Shown here: piece by piece, positions 43,465-53,521 of the stretch
How positions within the stretch are numbered: position 1 is the stretch's first letter
Layout of the letters: each line of letters starts with the position of its first letter
DNA from: an uncultured Agathobacter sp.
Lineage (GTDB): Bacteria > Bacillota > Clostridia > Lachnospirales > Lachnospiraceae
Direction: 5' to 3'
DNA: 64,000 nt
Assembly: GCA_934307695.1 (NCBI GenBank)
Contig: CAKRCS010000010.1
Coordinates: 1 to 64,000, forward strand
Notes under the pieces: generated by a model
Databases searched by the model: none
What the model was told of the DNA's origin: nothing
What the model saw: only the letters and a program-made list of their open reading frames with translations
Translations under genes and position numbers: made by a program

Positions 43465-45891
43465 CTACTTGAAATCCTTCTCTCTTAAGACGATGCAGTC
43501 ATCGTCGGTATATCTTGCAGCGGTCAGAATACTGATCGCCTTTTTGATTCCGCCATGTGCTTCACGGTCAATCGCCTCATCCACGATCTCTTTTACCTCG
43601 GTAAGTGTGGTTGCCTGATCCAGCCGCTGGATATTGCTGATGCGGTTGTAAAGCGCCAACACCGCCATCTCGTCGATCTCATATCCAAGCTCCTTGGCAT
43701 AAGATCTCGCAAAGGTTACCAGCTCATCATTGGTAAAGATCGGTACACTGACTCTCTCCGTGAACTTCTTGGCAAACCCGTCGTCCTGCATAAGAGCCTT
43801 ACGGATTCCTTTTGTTGTATCCTCAAGGATCACAAGCACGCCGCTGTCATCCTGTGCGAGCAGTAAAGATAATGTTACCGCAGATTCTCTTGAGAGATCC
43901 CCTGCGCGTTCGATGATCAGGCAGCCTCCGGAAACCTTGCGCAAGAGTGCCTGAATATCCTTTTTGTTGAGTGCCTGTGCATCGATTTTTCCGACCTTGC
44001 CATTCGGCCTGCCGCACTCCTTCTGGAGCACCTTGATGATGCTCGTTGCAAGCATGGTCTTTCCGCAGCCCTGTCCGCCCTGAATGATGATATTGCCGGT
44101 GGACGCCGTGCGGTCTTCCTTCAGATGCCGTACCGCATGTGTCAAAGCCTGGCACAACTGGCTCTCCATCCCCTTAACCGGGACAAAATAGGAGAAAATT
44201 GCCTTCTGTTCATTGGTAAGGTGATCGATCACCGTTTCTTCCGGTTCCTCGTCGTCAAGTCCAAGATCTTCCGGCATTGCAATCTTCGGAAGCTCCGGGA
44301 TTTCAGCAGGCGCATCCTGCGACGGTGTTGTTTCTTCTGCAGCCTGCGGAAGCTCCGGGATTTCGGCAGGCACATCCTGCGGCGGTATTGCTTCTTCCGC
44401 AGCCTGCGGAAGCTCTGGGATTTCGGCAGGCACATCCTGCGGCGGTATTGTTTCTTCCGCAATCTCCGGAAATTGCCCATCTTCGAATGTATCCTGTGTC
44501 GGCTCGTCCTCTGCCGGCTCGTCCTGTGGAGGCGCGAACCCGTCCTCCGCATCCTGTATCTGTTCGGCCGGGATCGGCACTACCGCTTCGCCCGGTGTGA
44601 TTTCTTCTGCGACCTCCTCTGTGTGAGAAACTGCGCGCTCTGTCTCTGCTGCCTCACCCGCATTGGAAAGATATTCCTTCTCCAAAAGCTCCTTCGGGCT
44701 GACGCCTGCGTCCAGCTGCGGAATCACGTCGTTCAGACGGTCCATGATGTCTCCGGCTTCCTGCAATGCACGCGCCTTTGCCGACTCAAGCCGTCTCTGC
44801 TCTGCATCCTGAAGTGCAGCCTCCGCAGCGCGCTTGGTCTTTTCCCATTCCTCAAGGACATCCTCTATTGTGATCTGTCCGGTGATCTGACGCTCAAGTT
44901 CGGTCTTTTCATTGACCACAAGGCTCATCTGTCCATCGTTCTCCTCACCGAGGAACTCCTGGAAATTAAGCTTGAGCGAACCGTCGATCTCCTCATCTGT
45001 CTCGATATGATTGTTTGCCGCCTCTTCCTGCTTCTGGAGCTGCAGATATGGGATGTTGTCACCAACGATTTTCTTGATATTGTCAATGGTATCGTTGACG
45101 GTCGTCTTCTCTGTTGCATCGATGATCTGCTGCATGCCCTTTGCGATCTCCTTCTGGAGATTGACGGTATTAAAACGCTCCGGCGAAATAGATACCTGCG
45201 GAATCTCGACCGGATCGTGTACATATTCCCCGGCACGCTTCATCTCATCTGCACCGATGGTCGTGATGCCTTCCTTTGCCAGACGGAACTTGCGGTACTT
45301 CTCCTCCTGTGCTCTGGTAAGCGGCTGGTAGAGCATCTTAAGCTCCAACGCGCGCTCCACATAAGGTCCGTCGCCAAACCAGAGAATCAGCTCATCACAT
45401 GCCTCCACGCACTTCTCGCTCTCGTTCGCCTGATGATAGAGGTTCGCAAGCTCGAATGCCCATTCCTCGGTATACTCTTTCTCTTTGAATTCTTCGAGAA
45501 TGTCGATCAGCTTGGAAATATCCGTGCCGCGTTCCTTCTCAATCTCGTAGCGCAGTACATACCGCAGATTGTCATGCGGTGCGATCTCCACAAACTCCTG
45601 ATAATACTCCTCCGCAGCATCGAAGTCCTTCATCTTGACTGCGACCTCTGCCAGACGGTAGATGATCATACGCCCGATCGGGGAACGGTCATACGCGCAG
45701 AGCAGGATCTCCTTGCTCTCCTCATAACGTCCGACCTTCTCGTAAATCTCTCCGACACGAACCAGCGCATTTACATTCTTGACCTTGTTCCAGCTGATGG
45801 AATCCGCAAGCTCCGCGGCTGCGGTGTAATTGCCCTCCGCACAAAGCGTTTTCATTTGATCTATTTTTAGATTGTATTCGTACTTATCCAA
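43465..45891 (-). CDS. TPR-AAA protein with Pro/Glu-rich repeat linker
   Basis: This is an 808-residue cytosolic protein. The N-terminal tetratricopeptide-like helical repeats (about residues 1-190) contain YEESKEILLCAYDRSP and AAEEYYQEFVEIAP. A central coiled coil (about 320-380) precedes an acidic proline-rich linker with three exact-length 20-residue repeats (IPELPQAAEEAIPPQDVPAE type, about 475-540). The C-terminal AAA domain of CbxX/CfxQ type has Walker A IIIQGGQGCGKTMLATSIIK (from about residue 602) and a sensor region. The start codon is TTG with GAGGTGG upstream. The function is unknown; coupling to glgB suggests a link to glycogen or storage. Confidence 0.85.
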   Translation of the reverse strand: MDKYEYNLKIDQMKTLCAEGNYTAAAELADSISWNKVKNVNALVRVGEIYEKVGRYEESKEILLCAYDRSPIGRMIIYRLAEVAVKMKDFDAAEEYYQEFVEIAPHDNLRYVLRYEIEKERGTDISKLIDILEEFKEKEYTEEWAFELANLYHQANESEKCVEACDELILWFGDGPYVERALELKMLYQPLTRAQEEKYRKFRLAKEGITTIGADEMKRAGEYVHDPVEIPQVSISPERFNTVNLQKEIAKGMQQIIDATEKTTVNDTIDNIKKIVGDNIPYLQLQKQEEAANNHIETDEEIDGSLKLNFQEFLGEENDGQMSLVVNEKTELERQITGQITIEDVLEEWEKTKRAAEAALQDAEQRRLESAKARALQEAGDIMDRLNDVIPQLDAGVSPKELLEKEYLSNAGEAAETERAVSHTEEVAEEITPGEAVVPIPAEQIQDAEDGFAPPQDEPAEDEPTQDTFEDGQFPEIAEETIPPQDVPAEIPELPQAAEEAIPPQDVPAEIPELPQAAEETTPSQDAPAEIPELPKIAMPEDLGLDDEEPEETVIDHLTNEQKAIFSYFVPVKGMESQLCQALTHAVRHLKEDRTASTGNIIIQGGQGCGKTMLATSIIKVLQKECGRPNGKVGKIDAQALNKKDIQALLRKVSGGCLIIERAGDLSRESAVTLSLLLAQDDSGVLVILEDTTKGIRKALMQDDGFAKKFTERVSVPIFTNDELVTFARSYAKELGYEIDEMAVLALYNRISNIQRLDQATTLTEVKEIVDEAIDREAHGGIKKAISILTAARYTDDDCIVLREKDFK
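44281..44460 (-). repeat. 60-bp in-frame tandem repeat, three copies
   Basis: Units at 44281-44340, 44341-44400 and 44401-44460 are exactly 60 bp. The second and third differ at about 2 positions, the first at about 8. A partial fourth begins at 44461. They encode the Pro/Glu linker repeats of the TPR-AAA protein. Confidence 0.93.
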
Positions 45892-45960
45892 TGAAGTCCA
45901 CCTCAGACTTTTTAATATGGTGTATCTCTCACCCGAAAAAGGGTATAGAAACCTATATTT

Positions 45961-45989
45961 AGTTTATCATACGCCCTATGTGTTGTCAA
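45961..45989 (-). promoter_or_regulatory. Promoter for the TPR-AAA/glgB unit
   Basis: The minus strand reads TTGACA, 17-bp spacer, TAAACT, about 70 bp before the TTG start. Confidence 0.7.
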
Positions 45990-46040
45990 AAAAATATGGG
46001 AAAAGAATTGCGAATGTTTTTGCAAATAGTAACGCAAAAG

Positions 46041-46081
46041 CACCAGAGCCTGTACCTTTAAAAAGGTCGCAAACTCTGGTG
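46041..46081 (-). terminator. Terminator of the AI-2E family transporter gene
   Basis: CACCAGAG / CTCTGGTG outer stem with an inner CCTTT/AAAGG stem, followed on the minus strand by CTTTTGCG, about 40 bp past the stop. Confidence 0.72.
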
Positions 46082-46119
46082 CCGGTTATTACTTGTTCTT
46101 GTTTATTTTTGTCAGGCTG

Positions 46120-47526
46120 TTATTTCTGCGCAGCCCCATCTTCCTGCTTTTCCTGTTTGGCCTCCGGCTTCTGCCCGTCTGCCGGTGCAGCGCCCTGTGC
46201 TTCTTCCTCCGCGAACTCGTCCAAAGGGGTGTAGCGCAGCGTGTTCGTGTCGAGATTTACGCCCCGCATTTTTACATAGTCAGAGGTTGGTGTCGGCAGC
46301 TTACGTCTCGCAAGTCCGTAGCGCACCAGCTTGCCTGCGATATAGTAGATAACCGCCATGATCGGTACGCCGAGGAGCATTCCGAAGAATCCCCAGATAC
46401 CGCCGAATACAAGGATCGCAAACATAACCCAGAATGAGGACAATCCGGTGGAGTCACCTAAGATCTTCGGTCCGATGATGTTGCCATCCACCTGCTGCAG
46501 CACGATGATGAAAATGAGCAGATACAGTGCATGCCACGGACTTTGGATCACTACCAGCAGCAATGCCGGGATCGCTCCGATAAACGGTCCGAAGAACGGG
46601 ATAATGTTCGTCACGCCGACAATAACTGCGACAAGGATCGGAGATGGTATATGCAGGATCAGGCATCCGACATAGCAGATTCCTCCGATGATCGCGGAAT
46701 CTATGATCTTTCCGGTTATGAAGCCACCGAAGATCGAGCTGGATTTGCGCACGGTATGCACGATGATGTTGCCTACGCGCGGGCGGAAAACCGCAAAAAC
46801 GATCTTTTTGCTCTGTCCCTGCAGCGTCTCCTGAATGGACATGACATACGCGGCTACAAACAGTCCGATGACAAAGTTGACAATGACCTTGACCACACTG
46901 ATCACACCGGTTGTGATCGATGCGATAGAGGACTGGATGAGCGGGAGCAGATCCTCCTGCGCCCAGGTCTCCACATAGTTTGTGGCGTTGATCAGCACAT
47001 CACTGAGCACAGCCGCAGCTTCACTATCGCCAAAATCACCTGCCTGGATAAAGCGCACCAGATTCTGTACCTGTCCCGGCAGCACTTCGATCAGCATTGC
47101 AATACTGCTGACTACCGATGGTGCGATCGCAGCAATAAACAGCACGATGATCAGAAGCAGTACCAGTATGGCGCAGGCGATTCCAAGACCTCTTGACAGC
47201 TTTCTCGCCCGGCTCTCCTTCTTCATCCTTTTTCCAAAGAAGCGGAAAAACGTCCGTTCCCAGAACTTCATGATAGGGTTGAGCAGATATGCAACCACAA
47301 GACCGATGATGATCGGCTGTGCCGCCTTCATAACCTTGTTCCACGCATCCGCAAAGCCCTCATATCTTTGAATGATAAAGAAAAACAGGATACACGCGGC
47401 TATGGTCACAAACACCATCAGCCCGATGCTGATATAAAAGCTCTTATGAAGTACGATCTTTTCACGGTCATCTTCCGTGATACGTTCGATCTGTGCACCT
47501 GTTTTTGGTTTTTTCGATTCCGACAA
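46120..47526 (-). CDS. AI-2E family transporter (PerM/YdiK-like)
   Basis: The 468-residue membrane protein has about eight hydrophobic segments. The family signatures are GLVVAYLLNPIMKFWERTFF near the N-terminus, GFITGKIIDSAIIGGICYVG and the C-terminal PFFGPFIGAIPALLL, GNIIGPKILGDSTGLSSFW. The C-terminal tail is acidic. Family members export small molecules or ions (some act as Na+/H+ antiporters); true AI-2 transport is rarely shown. The start is TTG with a GGAGGGCAAG site, and it follows the hydratase gene by 13 bp. Confidence 0.93.
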   Translation of the reverse strand: MSESKKPKTGAQIERITEDDREKIVLHKSFYISIGLMVFVTIAACILFFFIIQRYEGFADAWNKVMKAAQPIIIGLVVAYLLNPIMKFWERTFFRFFGKRMKKESRARKLSRGLGIACAILVLLLIIVLFIAAIAPSVVSSIAMLIEVLPGQVQNLVRFIQAGDFGDSEAAAVLSDVLINATNYVETWAQEDLLPLIQSSIASITTGVISVVKVIVNFVIGLFVAAYVMSIQETLQGQSKKIVFAVFRPRVGNIIVHTVRKSSSIFGGFITGKIIDSAIIGGICYVGCLILHIPSPILVAVIVGVTNIIPFFGPFIGAIPALLLVVIQSPWHALYLLIFIIVLQQVDGNIIGPKILGDSTGLSSFWVMFAILVFGGIWGFFGMLLGVPIMAVIYYIAGKLVRYGLARRKLPTPTSDYVKMRGVNLDTNTLRYTPLDEFAEEEAQGAAPADGQKPEAKQEKQEDGAAQK

Positions 47527-47539
47527 TCACTTGCCCTCC

Positions 47540-49843
47540 TTATCCGCGATAATAATTGATCAGGCAGCCCTTCAGGATAATCTCCTGTTCGTCCGGCGTA
47601 AGCGCACCCATCTTGAGGGTAAACGGCTCAAGCTTTCCTTCCTTCACAACGTATGCCGTAAATTCTGTCGCACCGTCTGCGATAGCCTTGCGGATATCCG
47701 GCAGGAACAGATAGTCTAAGTTCCTGAACGGAAGCTCACCCTCATCAATGATGAACGGAAGCATTCCCCAGTTGATAAGGTTGGAGCGGTAACGCTTTGT
47801 CGCATATTCATTTGCGATATTTGCCCAGCCGCCGAGTACCTTCTGGCAGGAAGCAGCCTGCTCACGCGCAGAGCCGTCGCCCGGCTTTACCGCGAAGATC
47901 GTGCTTCCGAAGCCGATATTGTCGCCGAGTCTGCCATCGTGGAAGTCCTTTTCCGGGAAAGCGGCTTTGATCGCCTGCATAACCGGGGCAACCTCCTCGA
48001 ATGCCTTGCCCGGACACTCATCTGCCTCTACTGCCTTCTGTGCCTTCTGGATCGCCTTTGCTCGTCCGACATACTCCGGATCTTTTCTGGACAATGCAAA
48101 CTCTGCAAGTCCAAGCGGGTTGGAGCGGAAGGACGAGGTCTCACCGGACGGGATCAGCTCATCGGTCGTGGTTACCGGATCGTGGATCTCGGATACAACC
48201 TTCAGTACAAGATTCTCCGGAAGCGCACTCATTGCCGGCCAGTCCTTGATGTTTGGTCCAAACTGGATCTCCTGATTTGGATCGGCTACACCGTGGCTGT
48301 CAAATACACGGTTCTCGTAGATCGTCTTGTCAAAGAAATACTTCGGCTTGGTGTAGTTGACATCCATATCGGTCGCTGCGGTAAGGTAGCCCTTGTTTGC
48401 TGCGGTTGCTGCGATGGAACGTGCGTCCATAAGCGCAACGGAGGATACCTGTCCGTTCTGTACCTTGGAGCCTTCGCGGTTCGGGAAGTTTCTTGTGGAG
48501 TGACGGATGGAGAAGGCATTGTTTGCCGGAGTATCTCCTGCTCCGAAGCACGGTCCGCAGAAAGCGGTCTTCACGATCGCGCCTGTCTCAAGAAGCTTTG
48601 CTACTGCGCCGTTCTTTACAAGCTCCATGTAGATCGGTGTGGATGCCGGATATACGCTGAGCGTAAATTCGTCTGAGCCGATGGAGGCTCCCTTTAAGAT
48701 GTCGGCAGCGTCACAGATATTTTCAAATCCACCTCCGGCACAGCCTGCAATGATACCCTGATCAACATAGAGTCTGCCGTTGTGTACCTTGCTCTTTAGA
48801 TCGAGCTTAACCTTGCCGTCGAAGCTGACTTCTGCGCGCTTCTCGCAGTCGTCGAGGATGTCGAGAAGGTTCGCGTTCAGCTCCTCGATCGTGTAGGTGT
48901 TGCTCGGATGGAACGGCATTGCGATCATTGGCTTGATCTCGCTGAGGTTGATCTCGATAAAGCTGTCATAGTAAGCAATCTCGCCCGGATTTAACTCCTC
49001 AAAGTCATCCTCTCTGCCGTGGATCTCATAAAATTCCTTTACCTTGTCGTCGGTTCTCCAGATGGAGGACAGGCAGGTGGTCTCTGTGGTCATTACGTCC
49101 ACACCGATTCTAAAGTCAACGCTTAAATTGGATACGCCCGGTCCGACAAACTCCATGACCTTGTTCTTTACAAAGCCCTTGTCGAATACCTCTCCGATGA
49201 TCGCAAGCGCAACGTCCTGCGGGCCTACGCCCTTCATCGGCTCTCCGGTCAGATATACGCCGACAACCTCCGGCATATCCACATCATAGGTCTTGTTCAA
49301 AAGCTGTTTTACAAGCTCCGGACCGCCCTCTCCGATCGCCATTGTACCGAGTGCGCCGTAGCGGGTGTGGGAATCGGATCCGAGGATCATCTTGCCGCCG
49401 CCTGCGAGCATCTCGCGCGCATACTGGTGGATGACTGCCTGATGAGGCGGTACATAGACTCCGCCATACTTCTTGGCACAGGTAAGTCCAAACATATGGT
49501 CATCCTCGTTGATCGTTCCGCCGACTGCACAAAGGCTGTTGTGGCAGTTGGTAAGCACATACGGGATCGGGAATCTCTCAAGTCCCGAAGCTCTTGCTGT
49601 CTGTATGATTCCAACAAAGGTAATATCATGTGAGGTCAGTTTGTCGAATTTGATCTGCAGCTTGTCCATGTTGCCGGATGTGTTGTGCGCTGCCAGAATA
49701 CCGTAAGCAATCGTATTTTTCTTTGCTTCTGCAGCGTTTACGTCCTTGCCCGTCCTGCTCTTTACAGCCGCTGGTGCTTCCGGTGACTGAATGACAACGT
49801 CCTTACCGTTGATAAGGTACGCGCCCTGTTCGTATAACTTCAT
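47540..49843 (-). CDS. Aconitase-family hydratase (YbhJ-like)
   Basis: The start is placed at [17 protein letters not shown] because AACGGAGGTAAACACA precedes it. The 767-residue protein has the iron-sulphur cysteine regions [14 protein letters not shown] and [19 protein letters not shown], followed by the Arg-rich signature [34 protein letters not shown] near residue 155 is also typical. It has the aconitase fold but differs from housekeeping AcnA and resembles the uncharacterised YbhJ group, so the substrate is unknown. It probably shares a transcript with the downstream AI-2E-type transporter. Confidence 0.88.
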   Translation of the reverse strand: MKLYEQGAYLINGKDVVIQSPEAPAAVKSRTGKDVNAAEAKKNTIAYGILAAHNTSGNMDKLQIKFDKLTSHDITFVGIIQTARASGLERFPIPYVLTNCHNSLCAVGGTINEDDHMFGLTCAKKYGGVYVPPHQAVIHQYAREMLAGGGKMILGSDSHTRYGALGTMAIGEGGPELVKQLLNKTYDVDMPEVVGVYLTGEPMKGVGPQDVALAIIGEVFDKGFVKNKVMEFVGPGVSNLSVDFRIGVDVMTTETTCLSSIWRTDDKVKEFYEIHGREDDFEELNPGEIAYYDSFIEINLSEIKPMIAMPFHPSNTYTIEELNANLLDILDDCEKRAEVSFDGKVKLDLKSKVHNGRLYVDQGIIAGCAGGGFENICDAADILKGASIGSDEFTLSVYPASTPIYMELVKNGAVAKLLETGAIVKTAFCGPCFGAGDTPANNAFSIRHSTRNFPNREGSKVQNGQVSSVALMDARSIAATAANKGYLTAATDMDVNYTKPKYFFDKTIYENRVFDSHGVADPNQEIQFGPNIKDWPAMSALPENLVLKVVSEIHDPVTTTDELIPSGETSSFRSNPLGLAEFALSRKDPEYVGRAKAIQKAQKAVEADECPGKAFEEVAPVMQAIKAAFPEKDFHDGRLGDNIGFGSTIFAVKPGDGSAREQAASCQKVLGGWANIANEYATKRYRSNLINWGMLPFIIDEGELPFRNLDYLFLPDIRKAIADGATEFTAYVVKEGKLEPFTLKMGALTPDEQEIILKGCLINYYRG

Positions 49844-49882
49844 TGTGTTTACCTCCGTTATGATCGTTATATTTTTGGGTAT

Positions 49883-49911
49883 AGTATATCGTTTGCGGTT
49901 ATTTTTATCAA
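49883..49911 (-). promoter_or_regulatory. Promoter for the hydratase gene
   Basis: The minus strand reads TTGATA, 17-bp spacer, TATACT, about 40 bp upstream of the ATG. Its -35 box overlaps the stop codon of the upstream histidine kinase gene. Confidence 0.75.
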
Positions 49912-51287
49912 GCAATTCCAAACGAAACCGTAATAATAAACAGGTCTCCGTCGATGGTCAGCGTAAATATGCCGCCCATCAGCTCGGTCAGGCTCTTTGT
50001 GATGGAAAGTCCAAGCCCGCTTCCCTCGGTCGTCCGGGAAGTCTCACCCCGGACAAAACGCTCGGTCAGAGCGCCGTTTGCCAGATCTCCCTGATAGACG
50101 TTCTTGGATATGTTCTTCATGGTAAAAACAGCTTTGTCCTTCTCCACGCCAAGTTCAACATAGACGCGCGTTTTTTCAAGCGCATATTTTGCCGCGTTGG
50201 TGTACAGATTCTCGATCGCGCGGTAGAGCTGCCGTCCATCAGCCCGGATGTAGACCGGATCGTGCGGAAGCTTCGTCACGATCGTCAGGTTTCTCGCCTC
50301 GAAACGCTCGTTGAACTCGCCGCCGGTCTGGCACAAAAGCTCCACAAAGTCGATACGCTGCATATCGAGCTTCACATTGCCGGAGCTGATCTTGGATGCC
50401 TCCACCAGATCCTCGGTAAGCTGCTTCAGCCGCTGGGATTTATCGTCCAGAATGCGGATGTACTTCTGCGCATTTTCGTTGTCGATCTCCTCCCGCTTTA
50501 GCAGGTCGACATAATTGACAATGGATGTGAGCGGTGTCTTGATGTCGTGCGACACGTTTGTGATGAGGTCAGCTTTCATGCGCTCGTTGCGGATGCTCTT
50601 TGCAAGTGCTTCGCTCATGCCGTCGCGGATGTGGTTGACCGCCTCCGCCATATTCTTCTCCGTCCCGTGAAACTCCTCCACCGCAAGTGTGGTGTCCAGT
50701 GCGCCGGCCGCGATCGCCTCGATCGCATCACAGATCTTCCGCTGCTCCCGCGCTTTTCTTGAGACCGGCTGATGCCGCTGCTGTGCCTCCATGCGCTCGG
50801 ATATTTTGGAATAAATGGTGTACAAAAGCGTTCTTGTATACAGTATATTTGCCTTGGAGCGGCGTATGATGCTTAAGTAAAATGTCAGAAAGATGATGTC
50901 AAACAGATATGCCAGCGTTCCGGCAGCCACTAAAAGTCCTGCCAGCTCAAACTGCTGCCCTCTCAGGCGGATCGTATAGCGCAGCAGCAGCCATATCACA
51001 ACAACGAATAGGACAACAAAAACATCACCGTACACCTTGTCGATCGGGTGAAAAAATACTTCTTTTTCATCCTCGTCCCGGTATCCGGATACATTTGTCA
51101 GGTAGGCGAGCGCGATAAACGTGCCGACCAGCCCGATGACGGACAACATGCTGAATGCCATCAGGTATTCCATCTCATGCGCCCGCACCAGCGTATCCAT
51201 CACAAACAGGCTGCAGATCACCATGATCATGAACATCTGATGCAAAACTGCTGCAAATAGCTTTCTCCCCAGCGTGTATTTCTTCAT
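49908..51287 (-). CDS. Membrane sensor histidine kinase
   Basis: The start is placed at [15 protein letters not shown], with GAGGCTTAATACT upstream. The 459-residue protein has four to five hydrophobic segments in the first 165 residues with only short external loops. A coiled linker leads to the H-box [20 protein letters not shown] (phospho-His), then N box [15 protein letters not shown] and G2 [20 protein letters not shown]. The G1 box is weak ([14 protein letters not shown]), as in the VanS-like group. It lies 4 bp after the response regulator gene. Lack of a large external domain suggests it senses within the membrane. Confidence 0.93.
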   Translation of the reverse strand: MKKYTLGRKLFAAVLHQMFMIMVICSLFVMDTLVRAHEMEYLMAFSMLSVIGLVGTFIALAYLTNVSGYRDEDEKEVFFHPIDKVYGDVFVVLFVVVIWLLLRYTIRLRGQQFELAGLLVAAGTLAYLFDIIFLTFYLSIIRRSKANILYTRTLLYTIYSKISERMEAQQRHQPVSRKAREQRKICDAIEAIAAGALDTTLAVEEFHGTEKNMAEAVNHIRDGMSEALAKSIRNERMKADLITNVSHDIKTPLTSIVNYVDLLKREEIDNENAQKYIRILDDKSQRLKQLTEDLVEASKISSGNVKLDMQRIDFVELLCQTGGEFNERFEARNLTIVTKLPHDPVYIRADGRQLYRAIENLYTNAAKYALEKTRVYVELGVEKDKAVFTMKNISKNVYQGDLANGALTERFVRGETSRTTEGSGLGLSITKSLTELMGGIFTLTIDGDLFIITVSFGIA

Positions 51288-51291
51288 AGTA

Positions 51292-51981
51292 TTAAGCCTC
51301 GATCTTGTATCCGACTCCCCATACAACCTTTAGGTATCTTGGGTCTTTGGGATTGATTTCTATTTTCTCGCGGATGTGGCGGATATGTACGGCAACCGTG
51401 TTGTCTGCCCCAATCGCCTCCTCGTTCCAGATGCTCTCGTAGATCTGGTTGATCGAGAACACTTTGCCTTTGTTCTTGATAAGCAAGAGCAGAATGTTGT
51501 ACTCGATCGGTGTCAGCTTGACCTCCTCGCCGTCCACACATACCTTTTTCAGCGTATCATTGATGGTAAGTCCTCTGACCTCGTAGACCTCCTCCGCCGC
51601 TGCGTTCGCCTGATTGGAAAAGGTCGTATAGCGCCGGAGCTGGGATTTGACTCTCGCAACCAGCTCAAGCGGGTTGAATGGCTTGGTGATGTAATCGTCC
51701 GCGCCGACGTTCAAGCCGAGGATCTTGTCCGTATCCTCCGCCTTGGCGGACAGGATAATGATCGGGATGCTGCTCTCCTTGCGGATCTGCAGTGTAGCGC
51801 GCACGCCGTCTAGCTTCGGCATCATCACATCTATGATCATCAGATCGATCTTTTTCTCCTTCATCATGGCAACCGCCTGCTCGCCGTCATACGCCTTGCA
51901 GACCTCGTAGCCCTCCTGAAGCAGATAGATTTCGATCGCATCTACAATTTCTTTGTCGTCATCACATACTAAGATCGTCAC
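51292..51981 (-). CDS. OmpR-family response regulator
   Basis: The 229-residue two-domain protein has a receiver domain (about residues 1-118). It contains VCDDDKEIVDAIEIY (acidic pocket), MIIDVMMPKLDGV (phospho-Asp near residue 51) and AKAEDTDKILGLNVGADDYITKPF. A winged-helix DNA-binding domain (about 130-229, LTPIEYNILLLLIKNKGKVFSINQIYESIW, VAVHIRHIREKIE) follows. It starts with GTG behind AAGGAA and is coupled to the histidine kinase downstream. The regulated genes are not known; the coiled-coil protein gene upstream is a candidate partner. Confidence 0.95.
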   Translation of the reverse strand: MTILVCDDDKEIVDAIEIYLLQEGYEVCKAYDGEQAVAMMKEKKIDLMIIDVMMPKLDGVRATLQIRKESSIPIIILSAKAEDTDKILGLNVGADDYITKPFNPLELVARVKSQLRRYTTFSNQANAAAEEVYEVRGLTINDTLKKVCVDGEEVKLTPIEYNILLLLIKNKGKVFSINQIYESIWNEEAIGADNTVAVHIRHIREKIEINPKDPRYLKVVWGVGYKIEA

Positions 51982-51984
51982 GGT

Positions 51985-52740
51985 TTATTCCTTTCTGTGT
52001 GCATTGCCAAATGCCTTGCGGAAAAAGGACTTCTCCTCCTCCGGTGCATTCTTTGCCGGTTTGTTCTGGTTTGCTGTCTCTTCCTGCTTTGGTTCGTCCC
52101 CATCCGGTTCTTCCCCGGTGTCCTCTTTTTCTTCTGCAAGTCCGAGCTTTTCAAGATACTCTTTATTGACGCGAACCTCCGTTTTGCGGTTTGCGTAGAT
52201 GGATGCCTTATTTTCCGGCGTTTTTCCTTCTCTGCGCTCTTTTTCCTTCTCGATCTCGCGATTGCGGTCCTCGATAAGCTTTAGGTATTTATCGGTATCG
52301 ACGAGATCCTGAAGCTGGGATTTCAGCTCAAGCTGGTTCGTCTTTACAGTATGTTCTTCCTCCTTCAGCTTGCGGGCAAGCTCCTCGCAGATCGTCTCGA
52401 CTGCGCTTGATGCCATGCGCATGATCTCCTGCGTGTGGCTCAACGCTTCATCCGTATACATGACAGATGCCGCGTAGATGTCCTCCGCCTTGTGGTTGGC
52501 GTTGCGGATGATCTCCTCGCCGTGCTTCTGAAATTCGCGCTCCGCGTGATCCCTACTCTGTGTGGTAAGCTCGTACTCATCCATGATCGCGTACATGCCC
52601 TTGTTCAGCTCGGATAGCAGATCGACCATCTCCTGTTTGTCGACGATCACCTTGCCCGGCTGCCCGCTTACCGGTTCACTTTTGGATAGCATAACGTGCA
52701 GGCTTCGTAATACTTTTTCTACATTGTCTTGTGCACTCAT
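51985..52740 (-). CDS. Coiled-coil (DivIVA/ATP-synthase-B-like) protein
   Basis: The 251-residue hydrophilic protein has a long predicted coiled coil from about residue 35 to 175 (EYELTTQSRDHAEREFQKHG, IIRNANHKAEDIYAASVMYT, EEHTVKTNQLELKSQLQDL). A charged, Pro/Glu/Lys-rich tail ending SFFRKAFGNAHRKE follows. The middle helix resembles DivIVA/GpsB or ATP-synthase-b-type coiled coils. It precedes the response regulator by 3 bp. A scaffold or cell-envelope role is plausible but unproven. Confidence 0.75.
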   Translation of the reverse strand: MSAQDNVEKVLRSLHVMLSKSEPVSGQPGKVIVDKQEMVDLLSELNKGMYAIMDEYELTTQSRDHAEREFQKHGEEIIRNANHKAEDIYAASVMYTDEALSHTQEIMRMASSAVETICEELARKLKEEEHTVKTNQLELKSQLQDLVDTDKYLKLIEDRNREIEKEKERREGKTPENKASIYANRKTEVRVNKEYLEKLGLAEEKEDTGEEPDGDEPKQEETANQNKPAKNAPEEEKSFFRKAFGNAHRKE

Positions 52741-52761
52741 TTTTTTAACTCCTGATCGTTC

Positions 52762-53493
52762 TTAATCATGCCGTTCGTCCGCGTTGGTGTAGCATTCGCA
52801 AAAGCGCGCGGAAAATGACGGCTCTCTGCCTCCTGCGTATAGATGGGAGGTGTCCCCGAAGCCGCTGACGCGGAAGGATGCGATGCCTTCCCGCCGTTCT
52901 TCCGTGATCGCGGTCGTGACCGAGGTCGGCGCCGCGCAGAAATTATGCCACAGGATCATCGGTGATACATGTGCAAGATGACTGACCAGCACACATTCCA
53001 GTCCAAAATGGCAGAAGAATACCAGCGTGTCGTTGTTGGGCTTCTCCGCCCGGTAATAGTTGCCTTCCCGCACATATCCGTGCCCGGCGAGCAGTCCGTC
53101 GAGGCTTTTACATACCATGTCGTAGGTTTCTCTCACATGCCCCTGCCGCATGATCTCAGTGTCCGCCCATGTGTCTACGTCGTAATATTTCGGCTCTGTT
53201 GTCCAGTCCTGCGGGAGCCAGTCCCAGCAGACGGGTGACAGTGCTTCGCTGTCCGGACGGTAGATCTTTGGTGGAAATTCCTGCAGCCAGTCCATCGTCT
53301 CGGCGGTTCTTCCGAGCCTTTTTAGGGTGCAGGATGCGGTGTCCTGTGCTCGTCCGAGCGGGGACACATAGAAGTCCCTGACTTCGAGCCTGCAGATGCG
53401 GTCTGCGACCAGCTCGGCTTCTTTCCAGCCTGTTTCGGTTAATGTATCGTGTTCATAGTCCGGATCTCCATGCCGGACGATTACCAGTCTCAT
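52762..53493 (-). CDS. Histidine phosphatase family protein
   Basis: The 243-residue protein starts MRLVIVRHGDPDYEHDTLTETG, with the RHG catalytic motif, the second-Arg context DFYVSPLGRAQDTASCTLKRLG, and FFCHFGLECVLVSHL carrying the second His. These are the histidine-phosphatase superfamily residues (phosphoglycerate mutase-like fold). Substrates range from sugar phosphates to nucleotide precursors; none is suggested here. AGGAGGCACACT precedes the ATG. It lies 21 bp ahead of the coiled-coil gene. Confidence 0.92.
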   Translation of the reverse strand: MRLVIVRHGDPDYEHDTLTETGWKEAELVADRICRLEVRDFYVSPLGRAQDTASCTLKRLGRTAETMDWLQEFPPKIYRPDSEALSPVCWDWLPQDWTTEPKYYDVDTWADTEIMRQGHVRETYDMVCKSLDGLLAGHGYVREGNYYRAEKPNNDTLVFFCHFGLECVLVSHLAHVSPMILWHNFCAAPTSVTTAITEERREGIASFRVSGFGDTSHLYAGGREPSFSARFCECYTNADERHD

Positions 53494-53521
53494 AGTGTGC
53501 CTCCTGTTTCTAATCTATAAT

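Noticed and set aside
44125..45870. 581-codon plus-strand frame opposite the TPR-AAA gene
   Set aside because: It is Leu/Cys/Arg-rich, with no ribosome site, and is exactly antisense to a well-supported gene with domains; it is a composition artefact.
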